Of a DNA stretch of 64,000 bases, positions 10,200 through 22,146 are shown one piece after another. The notes under the pieces were generated by a model, which was not told the origin of the DNA, searched no databases, and saw only the letters and a list, made by a program, of their open reading frames with translations. The stretch covers positions 244,385,926-244,449,925 of the forward strand of contig OY856188.1 of assembly GCA_963693315.1 (NCBI GenBank), given 5' to 3'. Every line of letters begins with the position of its first letter. Positions within the stretch are counted from its first letter, which is position 1. The DNA comes from Diogma glabrata (taxonomy: Eukaryota > Arthropoda > Insecta > Diptera > Cylindrotomidae). Made by a program: the position numbers and the translations under genes.

Positions 10200-11001
10200 A
10201 CATGCCTTTAATTGGCACATGCCTATATAAACCTCACATTAGCATACTTTAGTTGCTATCTATAGAGATATATTATATAACTTAATTTCTACTAACAATT
10301 ATCTCAGAAAAGCAAAAATGAAATTAGAAAAATGTGCTGCCATCTATAGCATTATCGTCTTTGACTGATCTGTAGTAACTGTCAACTGTCAAACTGATTA
10401 TTTATGTTTTCAAGTTAAACCACTTTTATAGTTATGGGATGAACTTATTATTTTATGCTATCGAGATTTCACTGTAATTATTTATAACCTTATAACTAGG
10501 TAGCCTTAACTTTGATTTGTGATTTTACAGATTTACAACCAGTTAACTAGAATACATTAAACTACAAAATGGAATTGAAATCATACTTTTCATTTCTCCA
10601 ACATATTCATTGAAACAACAATACCAACAAAAAATCTATCAAAATTTATGTTTTAGCATTTTTAGACAGAAACAAAATTCTTCTTTCTATGAAATGAATA
10701 CATGTGATGACATGTGATGAACTTGTTATGTTTTGAAGTTTCATGTTTTTGTTGTTTTTATTTTTAATTGAAATCAAATCTCCAGAGTACTGTTGTTAAC
10801 AACAGCAACTGATATGCTTTGTTTGTGTTGTTTTGATATTTTTGCTGTTTAAGGTTTGAACAACACCTCTCATATTTTCATGAAAATGATTTAAAGATCA
10901 AAGCAGATATGCTGATAAAGAAGATGAAGTAACTAGTTATAAAAAGAAAATTTAAATTCTTTTACTGAAAAATTCGACATTCTAATGAGCATTCTGTATG
11001 T
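10200..11001. other. No gene recognised
   Basis: AT-rich DNA with TTTTGTTG-type low complexity around 10730-10860. No coding or RNA signature seen. Confidence 0.35.
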
Positions 11002-11229
11002 ATTAATACCAGAGATGGAAACCAAATTTTTTTTTCAGTTGGTTCGGTTTTGGTTTAATAACAAATTTTTATTAAGGTTTTTTGTTTGGTTTCGGTTTCT
11101 TGATATTTCAAAACTTGGTTTTGGTTTAAAGACTCTATAACGTTTTGGTTTGGTTCGGCTTTGGTTCAGATTCAGAATTTAGATTCACATATTTGTTCTT
11201 AATTAATTCTCGATATTCTAATAAAAACC

Positions 11230-11445
11230 TCAGCCATTGATATACCTTGACCCTACAGACTCACTTGATGTGAGCTGGTAAAGGAGTTTTTCTGCGAAAA
11301 TTCTGGGAAAGCCACTGTCCTCCAGTGCAGCTAGCGGTCTATCATTTTTTGTTACCTTTTCGATACATGCTTCTTTCACTTTATTGATCGTTATTTGCAT
11401 ATTAATATTTGGTATTGTTGTAATAACAAAAACAAAGGAGTCCAT
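11230..11445 (-). pseudogene. hAT transposase fragment
   Basis: A 71-codon frame with ITINKVKEACIEKVTKNDRP followed by LAALEDSGFPRIF. It resembles the segment of hAT transposases just after the BED zinc finger, where a conserved (D)xRPLxxxEDxGF-type stretch occurs. Neither the zinc finger nor the catalytic DDE or insertion domain is visible nearby. It supports the hAT assignment of 11010-12965 but is too short to be functional. Confidence 0.5.
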
Positions 11446-12322
11446 TGTACATCTGTTGCTTGTTAATTTATTTACAATTGCTTTATTTCTACGCTTCGAG
11501 TCAATTATTTAGTAAGATTCTGAGTGCTTTCTTTTGGGGTGCCGTACTAAATTTTCAGGGAGGTTATTTGTCATCACAGTACTGCTATCATTGCACCTAC
11601 TGTTTCTGGTTATTGCATCAAAATTGAACTTTTCGAAAACCGAATGTTTTTTTCTTTATTGGTTTGCATTTTGTTTTAGGTTAAGTACTGAAAAATTTTT
11701 TAAACAAATTAAACAGGAAATTCTAACATTTATTACCGATTTTTTACATTGTGAGTTTTTGTGGATTTCATTAAATTCAAAAACAAAAACTAATTTCACC
11801 CTTTATTCCGCTTAATAAACTAAAAAACTAAGATCTGTCAAAACAAAACCCCGTAATTTAAATTTTAATACAAAAATGTAGTAAACGTGAAAAAATAATG
11901 TAGTACTGCCAAAAAGAAATTACTAATTAGTGGATTTTTTCAATTTATGTAGGTAAAAGAAGTGAACAAATTTTGATGATTTCCACAATGGCTTAAACAA
12001 AAAAATGTACCAAATTAAAAAGAGAAAGAGAAAGTTCTTTTGATAGAGATGCGTTTGTATGATAGAGATGCACTCTGAATTTGCCAGTCAAATTTGGATT
12101 GGACAATTTGCAATAATTTAATTCAGCACTCCGAAATTGGATGTCTAGTTCAAAAAAACGATATGCTCTTAAGTCTTTTTTCGCACTGGATGTCCAATTT
12201 CGGAATAGCAAATGTCAAAATTGAAAATATTATAATAGCGCGAAAACTAAGTTTAATCTAAATCAGTATCACTAGTTCAAATCAGTATAATTACAAACTG
12301 TGATTATAATGAGGCAATTATT

Positions 12323-12570
12323 GTAACCTTCCAACGTGACTTTTTCAACAGAGTATCTCATCTTTGGAATGCCTTACCTTCCTGGGTTTTCCCTGATGAA
12401 TTTAATCCTCAAGGCTTTAAAGTTAACGTTCATAAATTTCTCAGAGAATCTTAATTTGCATTCCATTCTTATCCCTAGTTGGCATGGTATCTTCGGATAT
12501 TCAGAGACGCTAATTTATAATTTATTATAATTAACACTAAACATGCCTAACTTTGAATTAAAAAAAAAAA
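12323..12570 (+). pseudogene. Non-LTR retrotransposon, 5'-truncated 3' end
   Basis: A 43-codon frame (12323-12454) reads like the extreme C-terminus of a CR1/Jockey-type ORF2: FFNRVSHLWNALPSWV, then a short spacer, then FKVNVHKFLRES and stop. The pattern RLWNxLP...FKxxxxxFL is typical of that position. A short 3' UTR and an A-rich run at about 12559-12571 follow. The 5' boundary near 12300 has no recognisable duplication. Confidence 0.6.
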
Positions 12571-13027
12571 AATTCTTAAAATGTATTTTGTGTTTGGTAT
12601 TAATTGCGATTAATTACAATGGGCTATTAAATGAATTAATTTTAGGTTATGAGCTTTTGGAATGTCAAAATCCAAAAGTAAAAATTGGAATTACAAGGCT
12701 TTTTCATTCTCTCTTTATTTATTTTTTCTTTGTTTTTCATTTTAATTTGGGTAATATTTTCGACTTAGCCATTGCAGAAACGATGCCTAAAACTGAACCG
12801 TGATGGACCAAACAGAAAAACATTGGTTTATGGTTCGGTTAAACTATTATTGAAAAAACTGGTTTGATTCAATCAAATTATTTTGAAAATGGTTTGGCTT
12901 GGTTTTAATTCGGTAAAATGTCGTTGGTTTTTGTGGTTTTGGTTTCGATTCGATTTCTCTTTCTGATTTTTACAGCTATTTTATTTTAATTATGGGCGTA
13001 ACTATGTAGCTACGTAACTATAAATTA

Positions 13028-13160
13028 CTACACTAGGGTGACCAATCGTCCCGGACTTTCCGGGACAGTCACGGATTTAAGCCTGCCGTTCCGCATTGAA
13101 AATGCCCCGGCAATTGTCCCGGAATATTAAAAAAGTCCCGAATTGTTCCGTTTTTCTAGC
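13028..13160. mobile_element. Possible hAT-like terminus
   Basis: CTAGGGTGACCAATCGTCCC followed by CCGG-rich, self-complementary sequence (CCCGG...CCGGGACA). CAGGGTGACCA-type ends followed by TCCCGG blocks occur in hAT relics of many animals. No matching right end or target duplication was found, so only one end is proposed. Confidence 0.3.
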
Positions 13161-14717
13161 ACCAAATACCATACAACAGTTTTTATAAGATATTTAAAAA
13201 AGTTGCATTGAAATGGAATTTGTAAATTGCATGAGTTTGACTTGTCGACTACTTGGCGCCAGGAAACCAAAATGGTTGACAATAATTCTCGCAATAGAAA
13301 GGATTCTACAATTATTTCAACTGTTTGTTAAAGTCATACGTTTTATCGTGTGAAAAATGCCCAAGAACCATTGAAGTTTTTTAGAGAACAAGGACCCACA
13401 ACAACATGCTTTCTAAGGTGTTGATGGACGTAAATTTGTATATTATATGTTTTGATTATTTTGAATATAAAAATGTATATAATAGGTGCTTGAAATGCTG
13501 ATAGATGTGAAACCCAGAATAATTTTAATGATTTATTACCAATTAAAATTTTATTTTATTCGGGTGCTTTTCTCACTCCTCAAATGTGAATTCTATTTCA
13601 CAAATTAAATTTTTTTTCCTATGATAGCAGATGAAAAGTCTATTTTAAGCAGAGCTAATCCCTTTGGAAGGTTTTTTTTCTCTTTAGTGTAAAAAAAAAT
13701 AAAAAATTGTAGTTGCTATGGTATTTTCATATAATTTTACAAAGTTTTTAAGACAAAGCAACCATGAAAAATAGAATATTAATTTTGAATGTTATTTTGT
13801 CGATTTCTAATTTAATAGTTTATAAAAAATATCGTTTTTATTCGCCTACATATTAAAATTGTAGTTTATTACTGTGATTTGCGGTCGTAAAGTTTCACTT
13901 TTTAACCATATATTTTGTTGCATTGTTACGTCCAAAAAAGCAAAAAACGTTTATATTTGTTTTAAATTCTATAAAAGAAAAGAAATTTTTATCAAAGCAA
14001 ACATTAAATTCAAAATTTCATAATCCAATTAAAATTATTGTTATTATTTGTTGTCATAGTTATACAATAATTTTGCATAAAAAACAAATATTTTGTCAAA
14101 GGTTACTTGTTCAATATATATTTTTATTTCAAAATTTATGGAAATTTATAATTTTGATTTAGAATAAACAATTTTTTTAAAAATATTTTATATTTTTAAT
14201 ATTTTATTAAAAATAAATATTCTTGCGGCGAATAAAAAATAGCATATGACCTCAGCTATCTTGGACTTAATGTGGGTGCAAATTTCGGCTAGCATTTCCT
14301 AGATTTGCAAACTCCATATACGTCCAAAATCTTTAGCTTTACGTCCTTGCATCATGATGTACTATTATATGGTTATTATCGTAGGAAAAATTTCATTTCC
14401 TATGCGATATGAAAACGTTTGACGTTTACGTGAAAAAATTTTCACTCACTCTATGGAGTTGATTTTACTATGTTCTTCCATTCCATATGCAGGAAAGGAA
14501 AGTATTTAGTACTTTTTCATCATTCTTTTTATGTATTTTAATAATAATACTAGCATGATTGGACAAACCATTCAGAAAAATAATCTATTTTTATTTTTAA
14601 TACGAAGGAAAGCATCAAATTTGAAGTTAAAATTAAAAGTGTGAGTATTTGAAAAAAAATTATCCTTCTGGCAACTACAAATAAGGTTTGACTTTTGTTT
14701 TTCTACAACCATAACTG
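13161..14717. other. AT-rich stretch, no gene recognised
   Basis: Very AT-rich with long A and T runs. The open frame at 13923-14162 is Lys/Ile/Phe-rich as expected of random AT-rich sequence and has no motif. Nothing else supported. Confidence 0.4.
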
Positions 14718-15840
14718 TTTGCGGTATTAGTCTTAATAAAATAAACAGCTTTCAATTTTATTCTATTGCGTGATTGCTGTGGAACACAATATTGGGTGTT
14801 TATGTGTTTTATTTTTCGAGCAAAATTTTAGAAATTTGTAAATTTGCGAGAGAATAAAATTTCATTAAACACGAACCCAATACAACGTTTTTCCCTTCCA
14901 AAAGAGTACAATGTATTAATTTAAATTAAATTATTTTAAAATTCATTCGTAAAACAAGTTAAACGATAAAAAAACAATACAGTTTGTTTTATTTTTTTTG
15001 GAACATTAATTCCAAACAATTAAATAAATTTTATTCAATTTCGATACTTATTTAATGGTTTGGTATTTTGAAAATGAAATCACCTACAATGAAAGACATC
15101 AAAGTTCTAACCACTAATATTAATGAGAATTGAAAAACCAAAAAACAATCATGAAAAATATAATTTTTTCCACAATGTAAATTCAATTCAATTTAATCGT
15201 AGTAGCTTTGCGTTTTTCAATATTCGAGAGAGGGGCATACGCATGGATTTGAATTTATTGTTTTTTGAATAATCAAAGCGAAAATGTTGTTGTTGATTTT
15301 TTTATAAAATAAAATAAAATTGTTTATAAAATACAATCAAAAAAGTTTATTTCTGAGTTCAAAACAATTAAATAAATTATTTTATTGTGTTCTGCAGCAT
15401 TCACGCAACAGAATAAAATTAGCAACTGTTTATTTTATTCTATTAAGACTAATAACACACAACTATGGTAAAAAAGCAAAAATAAACCGATATCTAAATT
15501 CCGGAAACAATTTATTTGATTGGATTGAACTCTGAAATAAATTTTTTGGATTGTATTTTATAAACAAAAAAAGCAAAAACAGCATTTCCGCTCTGATTAT
15601 ACAAAAAACAATAAATTCAAACTAATGCGCATGTCCCTCTCTCGAACATTTAAAAATGCAAACTACTACTATGATTAAATTGAATTAAATTTCGATTGTA
15701 AAAAAAAGAATCAATCAATGCATTTAAAAAAATTTAATTTAAATTAATACATGTTACTTGTGTCAGAAAGAAACAACGTTGTACTGGGTTCGTGTTTAAT
15801 GAATTTTTTTCGAACTAGGAGTAATTGGCTAAAATTTACA
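14718..15840. repeat. Folded-back (long inverted repeat) element
   Basis: The left half (14718 to about 15270) and right half (about 15290-15840) are imperfect reverse complements. TATTAGTCTTAATAAAATAA near 14730 pairs with the reverse complement of about 15425-15455, TTTTATTCTATTGCGTGATT pairs with about 15395-15420, and the GAGAGAGGGGCATACGCAT block near 15223 pairs with about 15627-15645. A shorter inverted repeat (about 15325-15377 with 15507-15560) is nested in the right half. Parts of the same element interrupted by a LINE lie at 1790-2245 and 6713-6960. No open frame is seen. It resembles foldback-type or composite inverted-repeat transposons. Confidence 0.65.
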
Positions 15841-15859
15841 TTAGTCATCCTATACTACA

Positions 15860-17580
15860 CGTAACTATAAATTATAAAATACAACAACCCCAGCACTTTT
15901 CAATTTTTCATAATTACTCCCTTACCGCATCATCAGAAGTTTAACCGAATGATTGATATTTTAATCTCTTAAGATTATTCAAAAGGGCATTTCTGGGGCA
16001 TTAGCATATGTTTGACATTTTATATAACTGACAAGTCACAACCCAGTTTCTTCCAACTATCGAATTAATTGTATTAAAATAAATTTAATTTGATTTTTTC
16101 TTTGTTACAGGTATGGTTCAACTCTTCTTCACCAAAACTCGTCAAGTAAATATTGTTTAGTGTCTATAATTAAAAACTACTAAAAATAAGCTTTAATTAT
16201 TATAGAATGAAATTAATATTCTACGAGTATGAAGGTTTAAAATACGAGCGTAGAAAGTGTTTTAATTCATACGTAATTTTTATCTTTTCTTGCGAGTTTT
16301 TCATTATATTTTATATACGATCAAACTAGATATAAATTAGAAATAGAAGTAATTTTGTTAATCGTTATGAACCAGACTCAATCAAGTTTGTGAATTAATT
16401 TCTTATGATTTTTTCTATCCACTACTTTTTAATAAACTTCGTTGAAATGGCATTATTTTTGGATATTTGGTATTTCATGACAATAATGGATTGTTTTTTT
16501 GTCATTACGCACTAGTGCGTAATAAATATATTCCGTTACTGATACCTGGTCATCATAATTATGAGCAGTAAAAATAGGAGTTTAAATATAATTTTCTACT
16601 TAATAAACTAAACTTAAGATAATACTTTACCAATAATTACAAAATTTAACTTTGAACGAAAAATTTGAAGAAAACAATTCTGAAACTTAAAAACCTCTTC
16701 TCAATATTGATTTCATATTTTGAATTACCAGATCAATGTCTACCCTTTAATTTTCATTAACCAAAACCATCAATCAAGGCATTTGATTTCAAGTGATGCT
16801 TTGATTGCAGATGATAAATTTAATATTTCAATCCATAACAATTAATGCGTGTGACGTTTGAACGACAACTAAAACTCGTACAACAAAATTATATTATAAA
16901 ACCAGAAATTAATTTATTTCAAAAATTAAAAGAAAGAAACAATGTTATAGTTTTTTATGTAACTTTTTTTATAAATAAAATGTTGTTTGTTTTAAACTAC
17001 AAAATGTTATACAAGTGTAGTGCCATGAATTTCTGCAGATGAACAAAATTTTTCCTTTTATTATTATCCTGAAACTGATTTAGTATACCTATTACCATTT
17101 TATTTGTCCTATTCCCAATTGTAAACAACAACTTAACAAACAAATAAAAAAGTTCCAAAAAAAAATCCAAAGATTGTTAACTATTTATGACGTTTTAAAG
17201 TCTTTATCGTTTTTATTTATTATTAAATCGAATACTTAATGTCAAGTTTTTTTATTGCTGTTTTGTCTGATTATTTTATGTTATTTTTCCGATCAAATGA
17301 CATTAATAGTTTTTGAATAGGAATTTTAATTTTTGTTATTGAATAAAAGATTTTCTGTTGATTTCCATTTTTTGCAACAAAAAAAAAATTAAAAATTATG
17401 ATGTTGAAGCAAAAACAATAATCGTCAACATTTTATTTTATCTATTTGTGTGATTTTTTTTATCTTGATTTTTTTTTCGCATAGAAATAATACAATTATT
17501 TATTAAGTAGACATAAGCATTTATGTTGTGTTGAATAAAAATGTCAATTTAACGAATACAATATGTCGAAAGAAATTATT
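15860..17580. other. AT-rich stretch, no clear gene
   Basis: Includes the weak micro-exon candidate at 16111-16145. Otherwise AT-rich DNA with short random frames. Confidence 0.35.
16111..16145 (+). other. Weak candidate micro-exon (35 bp)
   Basis: Preceded by a strong pyrimidine tract and acceptor (TTTTTTCTTTGTTACAG, ending at 16110) and followed by a donor-like CAA|GTAAAT at 16146. The 35 bp are GC-richer than the surroundings. Splice-like strings arise by chance in AT-rich DNA, so this is only a candidate for a spliced host transcript crossing the region. Confidence 0.15.
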
Positions 17581-17589
17581 CGATCATAA

Positions 17590-18500
17590 TTTAATTTAAT
17601 TTGTTTTCGAAAATGGAGTTGGAAGTTTTACGACATCTTTGTATTCAAAGCCTATACTAGATATGATATGGATCTTTGTCGCGACAACTTTTTTTCTTTT
17701 TTCTTTATCGTAAAATCAAATATATAAAATTTTTCTCCACCAAAATTGGGTTGAATTAACAAATTTGTTTAAACCTTGTTTATCGAATATGAATGAGTAC
17801 AAGTACTTGTGACATTTGCGTTAAAATCGTTGTTTTTATAGATATTGTCACCAACTATGCTTATGTTTTCATTTTTGAATTTTATATTAATTAACTTTGA
17901 TTATGTTGTTTAAATAAATTAATTTTATGTTGTTTTTTCGAAGGGGGGAGGTGAGTTGTACAAAAAAAAGATATAAAATGAATTTGGAAATTAGTAATTT
18001 TAAATGACTAAAATGCAAATATATCCGATATTATATATATAATGGATTAATTTCTGACATTTTGTTAAAATTTCGAATATGTATGGTTTTTAACCTGTTC
18101 ATCGAATATCAATGATATTTGTGGTAAGAAGACCATAACTAAACATAAGTATTTGTGAAATATGCTTTAAAATCGTTATTTTTTAATAAATATCGTCACC
18201 AACTATGCTCATGTTTTCGTTTTTGAATTTATTATTATTTACTTTTATAAGTTATTTTCTTAGATTAAAAGCAATATGATAAAATATTTATAGTAAATAT
18301 TATAAATGATTTTGATATTTTTTAGATCATAAAAAAACCAAGGCTTTTTTGGAAATTATATCAACAATATAATCTGAGTTAATTTTGATTATGTTATTTA
18401 ATAAAATTCAATTTATTTAATTGTATGTTTCTGTTTTTCCCCTGGGGAGAGGTGAGTTATAGAAAAAACAATATGAAATCAATTTGGAAAATAACAGATA
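17590..18500. repeat. Degenerate direct duplication (about 490-bp period)
   Basis: Blocks recur in the same order about 480-500 bp apart: AATATGAATG/AATATCAATG, TTAAAATCGTT, a GTCACCAACTATGCT block (17847 and 18196), TTTTGAATTT, TTTGATTATGTT, a GGGGGGAGGTGAGTT or GGGGAGAGGTGAGTT block (17943 and 18442), ATGAATTTGGAAA and AAAATGCAAA. It is a diverged tandem duplication, non-coding. Confidence 0.75.
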
Positions 18501-18721
18501 TAAATTGATAAAATGCAAAAATTTTAAGATGCCATATTTCCATTCTTCATATTATGTTGAAATTGTGGTTTTTTTAAAATATATTTAGTATTTGAATCTT
18601 TTAAAGCTAAAAATGTGTTTATTTTAATCATTATAAAAAAAGAACATAAAATAATTAGTTCCAGAAATTTCAATATAATATAAGACAAAACGCGCTAAAA
18701 CTATCAAAAAAATTGGCTGCC

Positions 18722-19480
18722 TACCACACTATAACGGTCCAGCATAATCTATGCCGATTTTCAAGAACGGACGTTCATACTCTGGAACTTGGTAGATCAC
18801 TCATCATTTGTTGTTCTGACTTGTGTTGGTGACGAATGATCCAGTATTTTTGTTTTAAGATATTCATCAATAGATTAATGCCAGAGCAGAGTGTAGATGC
18901 TTGATGTGTTCTTCTGCAACTAATCGTTTAATAAGAAGATGTGAAGATGGCAGAATGATTGGATGCTTTATATCGAATGGATCAACTGAATTTTCGATTC
19001 GCCCACCGACTCCTATGATTTTGTTGCTACTGTTAAAATTAAAAGTTAAGTCTATTGAATTGAAATGTATTTAGAACAAATTTGTTATTCTAGTTCAGTG
19101 AGTTCTTACTTTTATGAACTCCCTTTAATATTTTCAAAATGTCAAAAAATAACTTTCTGTACTTCTTATAAAACTGATGTAAAAACCAACACTGTTTCTA
19201 ATAAAGTTAAGTTCACTAAATCATACAAATCTTTGATTAATTCATACAAACAATTATCTGTTTCACTTAGGTAACAATAGAACCTGTAAAATATTACAAA
19301 TATCTGAAATATCGCAAAAACAAAGATCAAACTTCAATATCTACAAATGGATTAAGTGATCGTATACGGTTGAAGGAGGATAGTTTGTGTTAACTTTGCA
19401 GTTGTTGAATATCCTCTGAAAATTCTAGTTCTTGTATCCAACGGATTTATTGGCCAATTCTTCGTGTTCTAATACTGTTA
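18722..19480 (-). pseudogene. BEL/Pao integrase relic
   Basis: Near 18735-18775 the minus strand reads ERPFLKIGIDYAGPL, the start of the Pao integrase catalytic core (family pattern RPFxxxGxDFxGP, with the first catalytic Asp). Upstream sequence to about 18880 fits the linker before it, with a stop in between. The rest of the core, with the other two acidic residues, is absent, because sequence beyond 18722 is unrelated. The stretch 18900-19480 shows only scattered fragments, including an unrelated-looking plus-strand frame at 19065-19274 that is not supported as a gene. Confidence 0.6.
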
Positions 19481-19526
19481 GACTCCCTGACCTTCTTTTT
19501 CCCTTTGCTGTACGACAGTTATGTAT

Positions 19527-20124
19527 TTATCTGTTGAGCCATGCTGTAATTGAAATAATATTGGAATATGAGGAGCTTCTGCTTATAATGGTTTCATAAA
19601 TATGTGAGACGTGTTTTGATACAAAACCACTGAACACCAGAATTGAACCGTTTTTCCTTTCCTCTAGAAAACATTCCCTTTCGTTATCATCCAGCTGTAT
19701 AACGTCAATTGGTTTTATAGGCCACAATGTAATCTCTTCCACTAGCCATGACGGACCATTTCACCATCCTCGCGATTCCTTGTGAGGTACAATCTGCCGG
19801 ATTGTCCTTTGACCGTACATGTAACCATTTAATCTCCGTTGATACACTATGAATTTGCGAAACGCGATTTGCAACGAATGTTTTACATTGACGCGGCACT
19901 TGCATTAACCAGTTTAATACACTTGAATATGTCCCCCCATAAACCTGAACATTCACTAATTTCATTTCGATAATGGTGGTTTCTATTAGTTTGCTTAACA
20001 AACCTGCTTTGCAGAGTTCAAGCCTAGATATGGAGATCTGTTTAATCGGTGCTACCTTTGTTTTTGCAGAAATCAACTTGATGATAATATTACCATCCTC
20101 TTGCACTACTCGTGAACAGACCAT
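19527..20124 (-). pseudogene. BEL/Pao RNase H region relic
   Basis: Two overlapping frames. 20124-19705 reads SAKTKVAPIKQISISRLELC and onward, then VNVQVYGGTYSSVLNWL and KWLHVRSKDNPADCTSQGI. These match the Pao RNase H pattern (SKTRVAPLK..SIPRLEL; a segment with the acidic site; HVxSxxNPADxxSRG). The usual Asp in the 'xxWTDSxxVLxWL' block is replaced (GGTYSSVLNWL), so catalysis is unlikely. 19742-19527 continues downstream (LWPIKPIDVIQLDDNERECF) after a frameshift. Confidence 0.75.
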
Positions 20125-20374
20125 GGTAGCGTAACTCTATTACCTTTGAAGTACCCAACCATCTAGGAATTGCTATATTTGTTAAAAGTGGAATTTCATT
20201 CCTTAAAGTTACCCATTTATTAACAATACTTGGTGATAATTGTTCATCCCAATCAATTTTACATAGCCATAATTGCTGAAAGAATATTTTTATCAGCACA
20301 GTACATGGCGAGAGACATCCTAATGAATCAAATTTCCGAAAAATTATCTGTGGTTGGATTCCATTCAATTCCAA
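20090..20374 (-). pseudogene. BEL/Pao RT-RNase H linker relic
   Basis: The frame contains FRKFDSLGCLSPCTVLIKIF, then QQLWLCKIDWDEQLS and IPRWLGTSKVIELRYHGL. These match the conserved Pao linker (FDPLGLLSP...K.....LW...xWDExL....W and IPRxL...). It overlaps the RNase H frame at its 3' end through a frameshift and follows the RT fragment. Confidence 0.75.
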
Positions 20375-20468
20375 GAACTTTCACTGTAGAATTCTCAGAA
20401 AATAGAACATTCTCAATCCTTCTTTTTTCAGTTGGAACTGTTTCTAATAGAGCCGGTCTATTTGATGT

Positions 20469-20786
20469 TCATTTTCTCAAATTTAGTCCAGCCTTTGAAA
20501 AAACCTTAATGATTTCATGTTGGATGTTTAATGCTTCAGTTTTAGCACTATACATTAGGACATCGATATTAAAGTCTTCTTCGATGACTCTGGAAATGAT
20601 ATTTGATTTATCCTGGACATCTGAAGTGCTTTGTTTTAGAACTCTTGTTGCCAAGAATGGAGCGCACGATGTGCCATACGTAACCGTTAATAACCGATAG
20701 TGGTTTGGTTCCATTTGGAAATTTTCTCGCCAAACAATTCTCTGGTAGTCGGTATCATTTTTATTGATTAGAGCTTGGCGATACAT
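20469..20786 (-). pseudogene. BEL/Pao reverse transcriptase fragment
   Basis: Reads MYRQALINKNDTDYQRIVWR, then YRLLTVTYGTSCAPFLATRV and EEDFNIDVLMYSAKTEA. The order MYRQxxxxxxDxxxQxxxWR...TVTYGTxxAPxLAxRxL...DFYVDDLLxG is the hallmark of Pao RT. The catalytic YVDD is changed to NIDV, so the enzyme would be dead. The overlapping plus-strand frame at 20230-20700 is a shadow. Confidence 0.85.
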
Positions 20787-20789
20787 CTT

Positions 20790-21265
20790 TTCAATGTCAG
20801 AGGAGAATACGATTGAATGTGTTCGAAACCTTAATAAAATTTACAAAAGGTTGAACTGAATTGTTGGTCCAACCATTAATTTATCATTTAGTGATAGATC
20901 AGATTGAGACTATGAGAAAGCATCAAAAACTACTCTCAATTTGGTTTTTGAGCTTGATGTTTTAATCAAGCCGTAATGAGGTAAATAGAAGCGGCTATTT
21001 ACACTAACCTCAACCTCATTCTTTGGAATTAGCTTCATATGGTGCAGTATTTCACACTCCCTCATGAAGGTAACGTAAGCTTCTTTAAATTTTCGGTCTC
21101 TTTGAAATCTTCATTCAATCAACGAGCTATGGCTAATGTTTGTGAATTTGATAGTTCTTCGTCAGGTTGCGTGAAAGTAAGACTAACCACGTATCTTTCA
21201 TCTGGCTGGTGAAAAACGTTGTCAGAGAAATGCTGTTCACACAATGTTTCTTCTTCAGTGTGAGT
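20790..21265 (-). pseudogene. BEL/Pao RT N-terminal region relic
   Basis: Broken frames between protease and the RT core. Near 20880-20960 the minus strand gives LRVVFDAFS followed by a stop and SQSDLSLNDKLMVGPTI, matching the Pao motif (xRVVFDASxxxxxxSLNDxLxxGPxL). Several stops and frameshifts, so it does not appear as one open frame. Confidence 0.65.
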
Positions 21266-21571
21266 TCATTTTGTTGGAGCTTCCTCTAGCTCCCAAAATC
21301 TACGAAGCGACTGATCAATGTTTATTTCGGTAAACAAATTGACTATAGTATGATCAACCTTTGTTTCATTAAACTTTTCAGCGATAATCCACCCAAACAT
21401 GGTATCTTGAGCGATAGGGTTGTTGGATCCGTTGGTGATGCGTGATGAACTCAAAATCTTGAAAAATTGATCAGCAAAAATTAAGAGATCAATTTCACTT
21501 GGTTTGTTGTAGTCTGGATCTGCTAGTTCAAAGTCCTTTAGATTAGGTAAATTTAATTCTTGAAATCCCAC
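21266..21571 (-). pseudogene. BEL/Pao protease C-terminal region relic
   Basis: The frame MGFQELNLPNLKDFELADPD, then SEIDLLIFADQFFKIL and IAQDTMFGWIIAEKF, matches the Pao pattern LADPxFxxPxxIDxLLGADxxxxIL...AQxTxFGWIxxG that lies between protease and RT. Followed downstream by the decayed RT. Confidence 0.8.
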
Positions 21572-21744
21572 TGATGGAACCTTACTGGTAAGCTTAGGTA
21601 GAATTAAGACCTTGAAGTTCAGTATATTTTGACGATTGAATCTGGATGCAACAGGAATTTGTGTAATTTCTTTAGAAAATAATGCTGCCTTTTAAGATAA
21701 TCCAGACACAGTAACCTGGCTTTGTTTCGACATAAATTTAACCG

Positions 21745-22146
21745 TTAAACACATGATTCTGTAATTAGAGACATTTCAGACCCTGAATCTCGTAGTACCT
21801 GCCATGGATGAAATTCACCTGATGAGCTCTTCAACATAACACTGGCAGTCGGTAATATAGCAGGTGCTACGGAATTATCAACCTTTGCTTTAATGTTACA
21901 GGTTGTAATTTGATTGGAGTTGATTACGACTGGTTTCACTGACTTATTGTTGTTGGATAGGTTATTAGCACTTACCCCTTGCAACGCCTCTTCTTCCAAA
22001 TGCAACAGTAGATGATGACGTATAGAACATTTGTCATATTTTCCTTTCGCTTGACATTTGATAACTGGATGATTTGTATTTAGACAGTTGTAGCAACAGT
22101 AAATATACTTCAAATGATTTTTGCGATCTACTACCTTTATGTTCAA
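21745..22146 (-). pseudogene. BEL/Pao gag C-terminus with zinc knuckle, and protease start
   Basis: Contains CCYNCLNTNHPVIKCQAKGK, a Cys/His knuckle (C-x2-C-x4-H-x4-C), followed by CSIRHHLLLH as in Pao gag proteins. About 60 residues later comes VMLKSSSGEFHPWQVLRDSG then SEMSLIT, the protease active-site region (xLLDSGSxxxxIT in the family, with DSG kept here). Confidence 0.8.

Larger units (their letters stand above)
11010..12965. mobile_element. Probable hAT element with decayed content
   Basis: The left end CAGAGATGGAAACC and the right end (reverse complement CAGAAAGAG, then a variant of CGAAACCAAA) form a weak inverted repeat. The ends are rich in GGTTTGGTTT/GGTTTCGGTT runs. Flanking octamers ATTAATAC (11002-11009) and ATTTTTAC (12966-12973) agree at 6 of 8 bases, consistent with an old 8-bp hAT target duplication. 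A hAT-like transposase scrap lies at 11230-11445 on the minus strand and a LINE 3' end is nested at about 12323-12570. Confidence is limited by end divergence. Confidence 0.5.

Noticed and set aside
13923..14162. 79-codon frame between AT-rich stretches
   Set aside because: Lys/Ile/Phe/Asn-dominated composition expected from random AT-rich DNA; no motif.
18700..18720. RTE 3' end fused to the Pao integrase (shared AAAAAAATTGGCTGCC with 1155-1170; also near 9311)
   Set aside because: The identity is only about 16 bases, mostly A-rich, with no flanking similarity or tail; treated as chance.
20230..20700. 156-codon plus-strand frame opposite the Pao RT
   Set aside because: It lies entirely over the recognisable minus-strand RT and linker domains and has no motif of its own.
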